From Variovorax paradoxus (lineage in GTDB: Bacteria; Pseudomonadota; Gammaproteobacteria; Burkholderiales; Burkholderiaceae_C), in assembly GCF_902712855.1 (NCBI RefSeq), contig NZ_LR743508.1:434001-498000 (forward strand): 64,000 bases of DNA, given 5' to 3'. A model generated the notes under the pieces. It saw only the letters and a program-made list of their open reading frames with translations. It did not search any database and was not told the origin of the DNA. A program made the translations under genes and the position numbers. The number at the start of each line of letters is the position of its first letter. Position 1 is the first letter of the stretch. Shown here piece after piece: positions 1-8,707 of the stretch.

Positions 1-155
1 TTCGGTGCAGGCGCTGGAGATGGGGTGCGCGTGGGCGTCGCCGGATCGCTCGGCAGGTCGGCGGGCGTGCGCCCGTCGGGATTCATGCCGGTCTTCGGCT
101 CGGGCGTCTTCGAGGGGCTGCCGGGCGAATGGACGCCGCGTCGCTGTGGGGTCAT
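1..155 (-). CDS. Partial hydrophilic Pro-rich small protein (continues past window edge)
   Basis: The reading frame opens with ATG at 155 on the minus strand, behind a GGAA about 8 nt upstream, and runs without a stop to the window edge (51 codons visible). The product is rich in Pro, Ser, Thr and charged residues, for example MTPQRRGVHSPGSPSKTPEP, with no hydrophobic core, so it looks disordered. It resembles in style the short hydrophilic proteins at 1041 and 6110, but I do not recognise a family. The C-terminus lies outside the window, so the function cannot be judged. Confidence 0.45.
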   Translation of the reverse strand, partial: MTPQRRGVHSPGSPSKTPEPKTGMNPDGRTPADLPSDPATPTRTPSPAPAP

Positions 156-318
156 GTGTGTTTCCATCACTGCATGAATTGCAGTAGAGCCCGAAGCCTA
201 GGCGGCACCGGGTCGACCGCGGTGAGACAAGCATCGCAGCGCGTGTGGGAACGCACCGACGCGCGGCCGTCGTGCTGTCCGCGTCCGGTCCGCCGCGCGA
301 TGCGAACACTGGAGCGCA

Positions 319-966
319 ATGATCACTTCCGGCGCCTCCCTCATCGCCACGCGCACGCAGGGGCTGCGTGCCCTCGCATTCAACTGCACGCTGAAGCCAG
401 CGGGGCACCCTTCTTCGACCGGCGCCATGCTGGCCGACGTGGCGGCCGCGTTCGCACGGCACGGCGTGGACACCGAGACAGTGCACGCAGCCGCGCACAA
501 CATCCTGCCCGGCACCCGCTCCGATGAAGGCCCCGGCGACGACTGGCCAGCCCTGCGCGCCCGGGTGATGGCCGCCGACATCGTGGTGATCGGCTCGCCC
601 ATCTGGATCGGGCAGCCGAGCAGCGTGGCCAAGCGCGTGCTCGAACGCCTAGACGCCTTCATTGCCGAGACCGGCGACGACGGCCGCATGCCGTCGTACG
701 GCAAGGTCGGCGCGGTGGCGGTGGTCGGCAACGAGGACGGCGCGCACCACGTCGGCGGCGAGGTGTACCAGGCGCTGAACGACCTGGGCTTCTCGCTCGC
801 GGCCAACGCGATGACCTACTGGGTGGGCGCCGCGCGCAGCGGCCAGGAGTACCTCGAATTGAAGCCCGTGCCCCGTTCCACGCACGACGCGACCGAAATG
901 ATGGTGCGCAACGCGGTGCACCTCGCGCAGCTGCTGCGCGGTGCGCCCTACCCGCCCAAGGACTGA
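319..966 (+). CDS. Flavodoxin-fold NAD(P)H-dependent oxidoreductase
   Basis: 215 aa with a flavodoxin/NADPH-dependent FMN reductase fold. A first beta strand (RALAFNCTLKP, about residues 18-28) leads into a phosphate-binding loop rich in Ser and Thr (PSSTG). The motif GSPIWIGQPSS at about 92-102 is typical of the flavin isoalloxazine loop in this family. It probably reduces quinones or flavin-linked acceptors in the cytosol; the substrate cannot be read from the sequence. The start has GGAG a few nt upstream. The next gene (a small hydrophilic protein) follows on the same strand after 74 nt. The fold is confident, the exact reaction is not. Confidence 0.75.
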   Translation: MITSGASLIATRTQGLRALAFNCTLKPAGHPSSTGAMLADVAAAFARHGVDTETVHAAAHNILPGTRSDEGPGDDWPALRARVMAADIVVIGSPIWIGQPSSVAKRVLERLDAFIAETGDDGRMPSYGKVGAVAVVGNEDGAHHVGGEVYQALNDLGFSLAANAMTYWVGAARSGQEYLELKPVPRSTHDATEMMVRNAVHLAQLLRGAPYPPKD

Positions 967-1040
967 AGCGCACGGCGCACGCATTCCGGCATCACGCCGT
1001 CCACACCGACCGCATGCCGGTCGCACGCAAGGAGAAAGCC

Positions 1041-1304
1041 ATGAGCAACCCACCGATCCCCGGCACCGGAGACGGCAGCCGCCCGACCACCGAAGGCGGC
1101 GTCGACAACCTCGGCGCGGGCGAGTCCTTCTCGGGCCACAAGAACGAGGCCGGCGAAGACGTTTCGCGCCCCGCGCCGCAGGAAAGGATGCAAGCCAGGC
1201 GCAAGAGCGCGGAGGCCGCGCGCCAGGACGACTCCGCCGCCTTCGGCCTCACCGAAGACCTGACGCCGGTACCCAACCCCGAACCCGGCAGTCCTGACGC
1301 GTAG
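1041..1304 (+). CDS. Small hydrophilic protein of unknown function
   Basis: 87 aa, starting MSNPPIPGTGDGSRPTTEGG. The ATG at 1041 has a strong Shine-Dalgarno (AAGGAGA) 7-8 nt upstream, which is why it is preferred over the earlier start at 1014. The protein is acidic and polar throughout, without a membrane segment, and probably lacks a stable fold. It lies between a flavodoxin-like reductase and an SDR on the same strand. I do not recognise a family. Such short hydrophilic proteins often sit among stress-induced genes, which is an inference from context only. Confidence 0.6.
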   Translation: MSNPPIPGTGDGSRPTTEGGVDNLGAGESFSGHKNEAGEDVSRPAPQERMQARRKSAEAARQDDSAAFGLTEDLTPVPNPEPGSPDA

Positions 1305-1456
1305 GCCTGCCAGCCCACCGCCCCGCGGGCGTGCTCTCACGGTGCCACGCGATGGTGCGCGAGCGACGCCCCGAGGCTTTCGGCATCGCCCCCCGGACTC
1401 GCGCATCCGGCCGCTCACCGATGCGACCACCCATCCGCCCATTCAAGGAGAAACAA

Positions 1457-2329
1457 ATGAACGATCCGATCCAGGCCGCACCGCGTCCGCCCTTCGACAC
1501 GCCCGAACAGACGCCGCCAGGGCTCGAGTCGCGCATGAACCCGCTGCCTGATTTCGGCGAGGCCTCCTACATCGGCTCCGGCAAGCTGGTCGGCAAGGCC
1601 GCGCTCATCACCGGCGGCGACAGCGGCATCGGCCGCGCGGTGGCGCTGGCCTTCGCGCGCGAAGGCGCCGACGTGCTGATCTCGTATCTGGCCGAAGAAG
1701 AGTCCGATGCGCAGCACACGCGCCAGCTCATCGAGAAGGAAGGCCGCACCTGCGTCGCGGTGCCCGGCGACATCTGCGAGGAAGCCCACTGCCGCAAGCT
1801 GGTCGACACCGCAGTGCAGCGCTTCGGCAAGCTCGACGTGCTGGTGAACAACGCCGCGTTCCAGATGTCGCACAAGGACCTCGCCGAGATCAGCGCCGAG
1901 GAGTTCGACCGGACCTTCCGCACCAACGTCTACGCCAACTTCTTCCTGTGCAAGGCCGCGGTCGCGCGCATGAAGCCGGGCAGCGCGATCATCAGCACCG
2001 CCTCGGTGAATGCCGACAAGCCCAATGCCACGCTGGTGGCCTATGCGGCGACCAAGGGCGCGATCCAGAACATGTCCGGCGGCATGGCGCAGCTTCTCGC
2101 CGAGAAGGGCATCCGGGTGAACTGCGTGGCGCCCGGTCCGTTCTGGACACCGCTCATTCCCTCGACCATGCCGCCCGAGAAGGTGAAGGAGTTCGGCACG
2201 CAGACGCCGATGAAGCGGCCAGGGCAGCCCGCCGAGCTGCAGGCGGTGTACGTGCTGCTCGCATCCGACCAGGCCAGCTACATCTCCGGCGCGACGATTC
2301 CGGTGACCGGCGGCGTGCCGTTCATCTGA
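1457..2329 (+). CDS. SDR family oxidoreductase with N-terminal extension (YghA-like)
   Basis: 290 aa short-chain dehydrogenase/reductase. The dinucleotide loop TGGDSGIG is at 52-59, the NNAA motif at 131-134, and the catalytic residues are Ser183, Tyr196 and Lys200 (YAATK). An approximately 45-residue Pro-rich N-terminal extension precedes the Rossmann fold. This, with the TGGDSGIGR signature, places it in the YghA/general-stress branch of SDRs rather than the classical 250-residue type. The start has AAGGAGAAACAA directly upstream. It probably reduces an aldehyde or ketone using NAD(P)H; the substrate is unknown. The neighbours are small stress-type genes. Confidence 0.85.
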   Translation: MNDPIQAAPRPPFDTPEQTPPGLESRMNPLPDFGEASYIGSGKLVGKAALITGGDSGIGRAVALAFAREGADVLISYLAEEESDAQHTRQLIEKEGRTCVAVPGDICEEAHCRKLVDTAVQRFGKLDVLVNNAAFQMSHKDLAEISAEEFDRTFRTNVYANFFLCKAAVARMKPGSAIISTASVNADKPNATLVAYAATKGAIQNMSGGMAQLLAEKGIRVNCVAPGPFWTPLIPSTMPPEKVKEFGTQTPMKRPGQPAELQAVYVLLASDQASYISGATIPVTGGVPFI

Positions 2330-2521
2330 GCGGCACCGGCGAACCCACGCGGATGCCTCCGTGCGGAGCTTGCAGCGCGACGAAAGGCATGGCGACCGGA
2401 CGGGCTGCGCAATTTTTGCGTTCCTTCATCGGCATGCACTTTCGTCCTACGCAGCATCCGCGGTCTTGCGGCAACTCTGGGATTCCCCCTACCCACCGAA
2501 CCATCCACGAAGGACCCCACG

Positions 2522-3013
2522 ATGACCACCACGAAGCGCGCCACCCCCGACGCCTGCAGCCTGCTCGACACCGACCACAAGAACGTCAAGAAGCTCTTCA
2601 CCGCCTATGAAGAACTCGCGCACTCCAAGGCCGCGAGCGCACCCGGCAAGAAACGCGACCTGGCCATGCAGATCTGCACGGAGCTCACGGTACATGCGCA
2701 GATCGAGGAGGAGATCTTCTATCCCGCCGTACGCGAAGCCCTGAAGGACACCGACCTGCTCGACGAGGCGGAAGTGGAGCACGCCAGCGCCAAGGACCTG
2801 ATCGCGCAGATCCAGGACGCCACGGAGATCGACGAGAAGTTCGATGCCAAGGTGAAGGTGCTCGGCGAGTACATCGACCACCACGTGAAGGAAGAACGCA
2901 ACGAGCTCTTTCCCAAGGCACGCGCCGCGCGCGGTCTCGACCTGGTCGGCATGCGCGAGCAGTTGGCGCAGCGCAAGGAAGAACTCATGGCCGACATGAG
3001 CGTGATGGCTTGA
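2522..3013 (+). CDS. Hemerythrin HHE-domain protein
   Basis: 163 aa all-alpha protein with the spaced metal ligands of a hemerythrin-like cation-binding domain: His19 (DTDHKN), His58 and Glu62/63 (VHAQIEEE), His87 (EVEHASA), His120/121 and Glu125 (DHHVKEERNE). The four-helix bundle binds a di-iron centre. Family members bind O2 or NO or act in iron and oxidative homeostasis; the sequence alone does not decide between these. The ATG has a weak AAGGA about 9 nt upstream. It stands alone between the SDR gene and a 271-nt spacer, so it is probably its own transcription unit. Confidence 0.9.
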   Translation: MTTTKRATPDACSLLDTDHKNVKKLFTAYEELAHSKAASAPGKKRDLAMQICTELTVHAQIEEEIFYPAVREALKDTDLLDEAEVEHASAKDLIAQIQDATEIDEKFDAKVKVLGEYIDHHVKEERNELFPKARAARGLDLVGMREQLAQRKEELMADMSVMA

Positions 3014-3284
3014 GAGCGCACCGGGCACCGGGGCCTCCGCGACCGCCGCGGACGTCCGGGTGCCACGCGCGATGACCGCCTTGCCGGCAGGGTCGGCCAC
3101 CTCAGGAAATCCGGAGATGCCGTGGAGTGGCGCAACAGGATGCGCGACCGGCGGCTCCACGTAGTTCGAAAGCAATCATGCACACCGGCCACAAGCCATA
3201 TGCCGCGGCGTTGCGGCAACTGTCCTACAGACGCCGGGGTATCGAAGGTTCAGCCTTCGTGCAACGGTTTGAGGGGCTGCGGCC

Positions 3285-3491
3285 ATGAACATCACCAGCA
3301 ATGCGGAAGATCCACGCGACGACACGAGCGAGACGTCGACCGAACGCCGGGCCATGGGTTGGTCGGCGGTGCCGGTCGTTCTTGCGCTGGCACTGCTGGG
3401 CTGCGAAGCGATGACCGATCCGTCGCGGGGCTTCGAGGCCCGGCTGATCGAGACCCTCGCCGTCATGGCGGACCACGCGCCGCTCAAGTAG
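3285..3491 (+). CDS. Small putative lipoprotein or membrane-anchored peptide
   Basis: 68 aa, with a hydrophilic 23-residue front followed by WSAVPVVLALALLGCEAM. This is a hydrophobic stretch ending in LLGC, which resembles a lipobox. If translation starts at the internal Met (3354) the product would be a 45-aa lipoprotein with a short n-region. If it starts at 3285 (GAGGGG about 9 nt upstream) it would be a type II membrane peptide. I recognise no family. Coding status is only moderately supported, by the sensible hydrophobic segment and a plausible ribosome site. Confidence 0.4.
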   Translation: MNITSNAEDPRDDTSETSTERRAMGWSAVPVVLALALLGCEAMTDPSRGFEARLIETLAVMADHAPLK

Positions 3492-3534
3492 AAGCCAGAA
3501 GCAGCGGACCCGCAGGCCGCGACCCGCTTCAGAG

Positions 3535-4110
3535 TCAGAAGTTCGCGAGTGTGGCGGCCACTGCCACTGCCATCACGCCCGTGGCAGCCCATCCGACGAT
3601 CTTCAGCCTCCGCGTGATCACCAGCGGGTTCAACGCGGTCAGCATCGCGCCGAACATGATCGGCACCGACGCCAGCGCATTGTTGACCGCCGCATACACC
3701 AGCGCCTTCATCGGATTGATGCCGGAGAGTCCGATGGCCAGCCCGGTCAGCATCGCCGCAGCCAGGATGCCGTAGAACACCGGTGCCTGCGCGGGCGCAT
3801 GGTCGAGCCCGCGCCGAACGCCGAGAAGGCTGGCGAGTGCATCAGTCGCGGAGCCGGCGAGCACCGGCAGCGCAAAAAGGCCGGCGCCCGCGATGCCCAA
3901 TCCGAACAGCACGAAGGCCGCCTCGCCGGCGACGGGCTTCAGCGCCTGCGCCGCCTGCGCGGTAGTGCTGATCGATGTCTAACCGCGGCCCAGCTGGCTT
4001 GCTCGGGCCGTCGTCGGCCGCGCCGGTGATCAGGCCGCGACCGCGCTGGCGAACCAGCGCTTCGCGCATGCCTGCGGCACCTGTGAATTGGCGGTGTCCG
4101 GCAGGGTCAT
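3535..4110 (-). pseudogene. NRAMP-type divalent metal transporter, internally deleted
   Basis: Two separated pieces of one NRAMP transporter lie end to end. Near 4065-3990 the frame reads RGLITGAADDGPS, matching the TM1 metal-binding motif (GPGLITGAADDDPSG) of this family. At about 3976-3535, in another frame, it reads LKPVAGEAAFVLFGLG, then FALPVLAGSATDALA and GINPMKALVYAAVNN, which is the usual NRAMP C-terminal third. Some 250 central residues are missing and the junction changes frame, with a TAG just before the second piece. The original ATG (4110) overlaps the YihY stop as ATGA, so the two genes once formed a coupled operon. The protein cannot transport metal. A 125-aa product from GTG at 3912 is possible but would be non-functional. 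Confidence 0.8.
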
Positions 4111-5330
4111 GCGACCCGATGCGAGCGGCCCGGATGCGTGCGGCGCTTGCGACGCGACAGCATCCTGCTGGCCGCGCTCACGACGGCAAGCACGATCAGC
4201 TGGCGCGCCAGACCGGACACCGCGGAGCGAGTGCGCCGCTCGAGCAGGCGCTGCGTTTTCGTCAGCCGTGCATCGCCGTCGGACGGCGCCTTGCGCGGCG
4301 CAGCCACCACGCGGTCGGTGCCGGCCTCGGCCTGCTGCGCGGCGACGTCGGTCGCCGCCGTGGCCTTCGCGGCGGCCACCGAGCCGTGCGCGCTCGCATA
4401 GACCTTGGTGAATTCCGCGCCGAGCAGGAAGATCTGCGCCGCGTAATAGACCCACGCGAGCAGCACCACCAGCGAGCCGGCCGCGGCGAACGATTCGGTC
4501 ACGCCACTCTTGCCCAGGTAGAGGCCGATCAGCACCTTGCCGATCTCGAACAGCACCGCCGTGACGATTGCGCCGATCCATACGTCGCGCCAGGCGATGG
4601 GCGCGCTGGGCATGAACTTGAAGATCATCGCGAACAGCAAGGTGAGGATGGCGAGCGACACCATCACATTGAGCAGCTGCAGCAGCAGTTCCCAGCCCGG
4701 AAGCAGGCCGACGCTCCAGGTGCCCAGAGCCGCCAGCGCCGCGCTCACGACCAGCGAGACCATCAGCAGGAACGCGAGCCCCATGATGAGCCCGAACGAC
4801 AGCACCCGCGCGCGCACGATGCCCCACACGCCCTTGGGCTTGACGCGCTCGGGCACGTGCCAGATGCGGTCGAGCGCGCTCTGCAGTTCGGCAAACACCG
4901 TGGTGGCGCCGACCACCAGCACACCGATGCTGATGGCGCCTGCAATCAGCCCGCGCGACGGTTCGCTCGCACTGCGCACCAGCCCCTGTACGGCCAGCGC
5001 ACCCTCCTGCCCGATCAGCCCGGAGAGCTGCGCGGCGATCTGCCCCTGCACTGCTTCCGCGCCGAAGAGCGCGCCCGCCACAGCGATGACGATCACCAGC
5101 AGCGGCGCCAGCGAAAACATCGTGTAGTAGGAGATCGCTGCGCCCATGCTGGGCGCGAAGTCGTCGATCCACGCCATCACCGCGTCCTTGCAGAGGCGGT
5201 AGAGCAGCGCCGGTTTCGAAGCGCGCGAAGGCGGCGCGGCGGGCGCGGGATCAGCCAGCGGACCGGAATCGGTGTCGGCTTCGGGTCGGGGTGCTCGTTC
5301 GAGCCGGGGTGTGGGCAGGGCTGGGGTCAT
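4107..5330 (-). CDS. YihY/BrkB family inner-membrane protein
   Basis: 407 aa. After a Pro-rich cytoplasmic N-terminus (about 45 residues) comes the YihY core: MAWIDDFAPSMGAAISYYTM, then LAPLLVIVIAVAGALFG and at least four further hydrophobic segments (for example LIAGAISIGVLVVGATTVFA). The C-terminal 100 residues are charged and Ala-rich, ending in an Arg/Lys-rich tail. Family members are polytopic inner-membrane proteins. They were once proposed as ribonuclease BN or serum-resistance factors, but their role is unresolved. GGAG lies 8 nt before the ATG. The stop overlaps the start of the downstream NRAMP pseudogene. Confidence 0.88.
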   Translation of the reverse strand: MTPALPTPRLERAPRPEADTDSGPLADPAPAAPPSRASKPALLYRLCKDAVMAWIDDFAPSMGAAISYYTMFSLAPLLVIVIAVAGALFGAEAVQGQIAAQLSGLIGQEGALAVQGLVRSASEPSRGLIAGAISIGVLVVGATTVFAELQSALDRIWHVPERVKPKGVWGIVRARVLSFGLIMGLAFLLMVSLVVSAALAALGTWSVGLLPGWELLLQLLNVMVSLAILTLLFAMIFKFMPSAPIAWRDVWIGAIVTAVLFEIGKVLIGLYLGKSGVTESFAAAGSLVVLLAWVYYAAQIFLLGAEFTKVYASAHGSVAAAKATAATDVAAQQAEAGTDRVVAAPRKAPSDGDARLTKTQRLLERRTRSAVSGLARQLIVLAVVSAASRMLSRRKRRTHPGRSHRVA

Positions 5331-5381
5331 GGTCGGGCTCCGGGGCGAAGGTCATGTTCCGCTTCGTCGCGGGCCCATGGG

Positions 5382-5732
5382 TCAGTGCGTGCGCCGAAAC
5401 TTCGTGAGCGCATAGCCGACGGCGAGCGCCGCACCACCGGCCAGCACGCCTGCGCCGACGCGCATCGCGCCGCTCGACGGACGCCACGCGCGCCTGGCCT
5501 GCGTCGTTGCGGGCGCGCCGGACACCTGCGTCGCATCGTGCGGCGCCGGATGCACCGACTTGCTCACGCTCACCGAGACGGGGTCGCTCGCGGGGAAGGA
5601 TTCCTCGATGCCGTGATCAATGGCCGACTCGCCCGGCGTCTCGGTGACGGGGTTGGTGGACGCAGTCGAATGGGCGGGATGGTGCGCGGCCGTGGGAAAC
5701 GGGAATGCGCCGGGGTTGCGGACGTCGGTCAT
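5382..5732 (-). CDS. Small protein with C-terminal membrane segment
   Basis: 116 aa starting MTDVRNPGAFPFPTAAHHPA. The start at 5732 is set by AGGAGACCACTTC immediately upstream; a longer frame exists but lacks a ribosome site. The first 80 residues are polar and include GIEESFPASDPVSVS, a motif seen in short stress-associated proteins of proteobacteria. Residues 90-110 (RVGAGVLAGGAALAVGYALT) form one transmembrane segment or glycine-zipper helix, followed by a basic tail. It precedes the YihY gene on the same strand. Function unknown. Confidence 0.6.
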   Translation of the reverse strand: MTDVRNPGAFPFPTAAHHPAHSTASTNPVTETPGESAIDHGIEESFPASDPVSVSVSKSVHPAPHDATQVSGAPATTQARRAWRPSSGAMRVGAGVLAGGAALAVGYALTKFRRTH

Positions 5733-5748
5733 GAAGTGGTCTCCTGGT

Positions 5749-5901
5749 TCAGTGGTGGTGCTTGAAGTACTGGACTTCGCGTTCGTGCTGCTGTGCCTGC
5801 GACAGCGAGTCGAAGGTGCCGAGGTTGCGGCGCTTGCCGGTCTTGGGGTCGACCTTGCGCGAATAGAGGCGGTATTCACCGGATGCGAGCTTGCGGATCA
5901 T
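5749..5901 (-). CDS. Conserved 50-residue basic protein of unknown function
   Basis: 50 aa, MIRKLASGEYRLYSRKVDPK and onward to KHHH. The ATG at 5901 has AGGAGCG 7 nt upstream. The pattern YRLYSRKxDPKTGKRRNLGTF followed by AxxHEREVQYFK looks like a small single-domain protein with a beta hairpin and one helix, and I believe similar short proteins are widespread in proteobacteria. It ends 17 nt before the start of the downstream 116-aa membrane protein, so the two are probably co-transcribed. No function is known to me. Confidence 0.65.
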   Translation of the reverse strand: MIRKLASGEYRLYSRKVDPKTGKRRNLGTFDSLSQAQQHEREVQYFKHHH

Positions 5902-6109
5902 CGGTAACGCTCCTGGAAAGTTGGAAAGCAATGGCCTAGAAGCCCAATCTGGGAGGCCCTGCGCGCCCCCGGTGTCGGACAATTTCACCTGCCGGTGCGG
6001 GAGCTTTCGCGTGACACCGGCCCCCGGCGATGTCCGACACGCCGCTGCGCGCGCGGGCATAGCGTTTCTTCTCGCGCACCGCCGGTGCGCATGCAGAAAG
6101 GAATACGCC

Positions 6110-6355
6110 ATGAACCCGACTTCGGCCAGGCACCAGGCCCGCAGCGACGAACGCGACAACCGGCGCGTCTTCGCGTTCGCCACGATCGTTGCAGTGCTGG
6201 TGGTCATCGGCGCACTGATGTACTTCTACGCGGCCGACAAGCGCGGCGAGGCACCGCAGCAGCCGGCCGCTCCCTCGGCGCAGGTCGGGCAGCAGCCGCA
6301 ATCCTCCACCCCGCCCGCGGCCGAAGCCGCACCCGGCGCACAACCCGCGAAGTGA
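6110..6355 (+). CDS. Small single-pass membrane protein
   Basis: 81 aa. Residues 1-19 are charged (SDERDNRR), 21-40 form one transmembrane helix (FAFATIVAVLVVIGALMYFY), and the rest is a Pro/Ala/Gln-rich periplasmic tail. The start has AAAGGAA about 7 nt upstream. It ends 8 nt before the following SDR gene, so the two may be co-transcribed. No family assignment is possible; low-complexity tails of this kind are common in proteins of unknown envelope function. Confidence 0.6.
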   Translation: MNPTSARHQARSDERDNRRVFAFATIVAVLVVIGALMYFYAADKRGEAPQQPAAPSAQVGQQPQSSTPPAAEAAPGAQPAK

Positions 6356-6363
6356 TCCGCCCC

Positions 6364-7128
6364 ATGCAGAGATTCATCGACCGCACGGTCATCGTCACCG
6401 GCGCAGGTTCCGGCATCGGCGAGGCCACGGCACGCCGCTTTTCCGCCGAGGGCGCCAACGTGGTGCTCGCCGGCGACACCCTTGCCAAGCTCGAGCGCGT
6501 GGCGGCAGACCTTCCGCCCGAACGAACGATGACCAGAAAGACCGACGTCTCGAAATACAGGCAGGTGCAAGCGCTGGTCGCGGCCACCGTCAAGCGTTTC
6601 GGTGCGCTGCACGTGCTCTTCAACAATGCCGGCATCGCCGTCGAAGGCACCGTCACCGAAGCGCCGCTCGACGGCTGGGACAGGATCATGGCCATCAACG
6701 CCGGCGGCGTGTTCCACGGCTGCCGTGCGGCCATGCCGCACCTGATCGAGAGCGGTGGCTGCATCGTCAACACGGCCTCGGTGTCGGGGCTGGGCGGCGA
6801 TTGGGCGATGGGCTTCTACAACGCATCGAAGGGCGCCATCGTCAACTTCACCAAGGCGCTGGCGCTCGACCATGGCAAGGACGGCGTGCGCGTCAACGCC
6901 GTATGCCCCAGCCTCACCTTCACGCCCATGACGGCCGACATGAAGAAGGACCGCAAGCTGATGGCCAGGTTCAGGGAACGCATCCCGCTCGGCCGCGGCG
7001 CCGAACCTTCGGAGATCGCCGCGGTGGTCGCGTTCCTGGCGAGCGACGACGCCAGCTTCGTCAACGGCGTCGCGTTGCCGGTGGACGGCGGCCTCATGGC
7101 GTCGAACGGGCAGCCCGACATGTCCTGA
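6364..7128 (+). CDS. SDR family NAD(P)-dependent oxidoreductase
   Basis: 254 aa, the classical SDR length. TGAGSGIG is at 12-19, NNAG at 87-90, and the catalytic residues are Ser139, Tyr152 and Lys156 (YNASK). The C-terminus LPVDGGLMASNGQ is the usual substrate-loop end. It is a cytosolic NAD(P)-dependent alcohol/ketone oxidoreductase of unknown substrate. The ribosome site is weak; the gene starts 8 nt after the preceding membrane-protein stop, so coupling is plausible. The MocR regulator begins 36 nt downstream on the same strand. Confidence 0.85.
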   Translation: MQRFIDRTVIVTGAGSGIGEATARRFSAEGANVVLAGDTLAKLERVAADLPPERTMTRKTDVSKYRQVQALVAATVKRFGALHVLFNNAGIAVEGTVTEAPLDGWDRIMAINAGGVFHGCRAAMPHLIESGGCIVNTASVSGLGGDWAMGFYNASKGAIVNFTKALALDHGKDGVRVNAVCPSLTFTPMTADMKKDRKLMARFRERIPLGRGAEPSEIAAVVAFLASDDASFVNGVALPVDGGLMASNGQPDMS

Positions 7129-7164
7129 TCGGCATTGCGGCCGCGCGCCGATACCATCGGCCGG

Positions 7165-8574
7165 ATGCCGGAACTGCAAATACCGATCCAACGTGGCGCG
7201 CGCGAACCGATCGCCGCGCAGATCACGGCCGGCCTGCGCGCCGCGATGCGCGACGGCCGGCTGGCGCCCGGTGCGCGCCTGCCCTCGTGGCGCGACTTCG
7301 CGGCGCAGCTCGGCGTGGCGCGAGGCACGGTGCGCCAGGCCTACGAGCGCCTGATCGACGAAGGCCTGGCCGTGGCGCTGGGCGCAGCCGGCACGCGCGT
7401 GGCGCGGCAGCCACCGGCGGCTCGCCACGAGCCGGCCGAAGCGGCCGGGGCCGAAGCACCCGTCGTCGTCGATTTCGCTTCCTTTCCGCCGCCCGCGACG
7501 GTGTTCCAGATGGGCGTGCCGGCCAACGACGCGTTTCCCGTCCAGGTGTGGTCGCGCACCGTGGCGCGCGCGACACGCGCCATGGCGGGCGTGCAGCATG
7601 TCTACCCCGACCCCCGAGGCCTCGCCGCGCTGCGCACCGAGATCGCCGCGCACCTGGCGATTGCGCGCGGCCTCTCGTGCCGGCCCTCGCAGGTGTTCGT
7701 GACCACGGGCTACGCCAGCGCGCTCTCCCTGGCCGTGCACGCGCTCGGCCTCTTCGGTACCTCGGCCTGGATGGAAGACCCGGGCTATCCGCTCGCGCGC
7801 CGCGCACTGGGGGTGCTCGGTGTCGAGACAGTGCCGGTGCGGGTCGACATCGAAGGGATCGACATCGAGCGCGGCATCGCGCTGGCGCCTCGGGCGGCGT
7901 TCGCGCTGGTCACGCCGGGGCAGCAGGCGCCGCTGGGCGTTGCGCTGTCGCCGCGGCGGCGGCGCGCGCTCGTCGACTGGGCCGCGCGCACGAACGGCTG
8001 GATCATCGAGGACGACTACCTGAGCGAACTGCAGCTGCAGGGCCGCGCGGTGCCGTCGATCGGCGCGCTCGACGCCGCCGCGCGCGTGCTGCACATCGGC
8101 ACCTTCAGCAAGACGCTGAGCCCGACCCTCCGGCTCGGCTTCCTGGTCGTGCCGCCGGGCGAGGAAGAACGCTTCACGCGCGCTGCGGCCGTGCTGTCGC
8201 CCGCGACCTCGCCGCTCACGCAGCGCGCGCTGGCCGACTTCATGCGCGGCGGCCACTACCTGCGCCACCTGCGTCGCATGAAGCGCCTGTATGCCGCGCG
8301 CCGCGACGCGCTGGCGGCCGCGCTCGGCAACGCGTCGGCCACGTACGCGAAGGCCGGCCTCGCGGTGCTGCTCCGGCTGCCGGAAGGCATGGACGACGTG
8401 GCGCTGGCGAAGGCGGCGCATGCGCACAAGCTGTCGCCCACGCCGCTGTCGCCGTGGTACGCCGCGCCCGCAGCCGGGCATGCGGGCCTGGTGCTCGGCG
8501 TGACCAACGTGCACGAGGACCGCGCGCAGGAAGCCTGCGATCGCCTGATGAAGCTGATCGCGCGGCACCGCTGA
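7165..8574 (+). CDS. MocR-family regulator (GntR HTH fused to class I aminotransferase)
   Basis: 469 aa. Residues about 10-78 are a GntR winged helix (AAQITAGLRAAMRDGRLAPG, then LPSWRDFAAQLGVARGTVRQ). Residues about 110-465 are an aminotransferase class I domain with the PLP lysine Lys316 (TFSKTLSP) and Asp283/284-Tyr285 (EDDYLSE). MocR proteins sense PLP or amino-acid-type ligands and control adjacent genes. The start at 7165 is preferred over an upstream TTG. It has no Shine-Dalgarno, and a TACCAT -10 lies at 7152-7157, so the mRNA may be leaderless. Likely targets are the GNAT and azoreductase genes that follow. Confidence 0.85.
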   Translation: MPELQIPIQRGAREPIAAQITAGLRAAMRDGRLAPGARLPSWRDFAAQLGVARGTVRQAYERLIDEGLAVALGAAGTRVARQPPAARHEPAEAAGAEAPVVVDFASFPPPATVFQMGVPANDAFPVQVWSRTVARATRAMAGVQHVYPDPRGLAALRTEIAAHLAIARGLSCRPSQVFVTTGYASALSLAVHALGLFGTSAWMEDPGYPLARRALGVLGVETVPVRVDIEGIDIERGIALAPRAAFALVTPGQQAPLGVALSPRRRRALVDWAARTNGWIIEDDYLSELQLQGRAVPSIGALDAAARVLHIGTFSKTLSPTLRLGFLVVPPGEEERFTRAAAVLSPATSPLTQRALADFMRGGHYLRHLRRMKRLYAARRDALAAALGNASATYAKAGLAVLLRLPEGMDDVALAKAAHAHKLSPTPLSPWYAAPAAGHAGLVLGVTNVHEDRAQEACDRLMKLIARHR

Positions 8575-8707
8575 GGGGCCACCGGGCACGACCCGGTGCA
8601 TGCGCGCCGGCGCGCCCATGGTCCAGTGCGCAATGCAATTCTTGGGTCTGTCGCGCAACGCCCGTCATCCGCAGAATTCCTCGATGCCATCTGAACAAGG
8701 ACAAGGA

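Noticed and set aside
3312..3450. Antisense or alternative frames over the putative lipoprotein gene at 3285
   Set aside because: Frames at 3122-3775 (plus) and 3176-3592 (minus) are longer but have no start with a ribosome site and no sensible hydrophobic or domain pattern.
6226..8658. An 810-codon minus-strand frame over the SDR and MocR genes
   Set aside because: It overlaps two genes with clear catalytic motifs on the plus strand and has the low-complexity Arg/His composition of a shadow frame.
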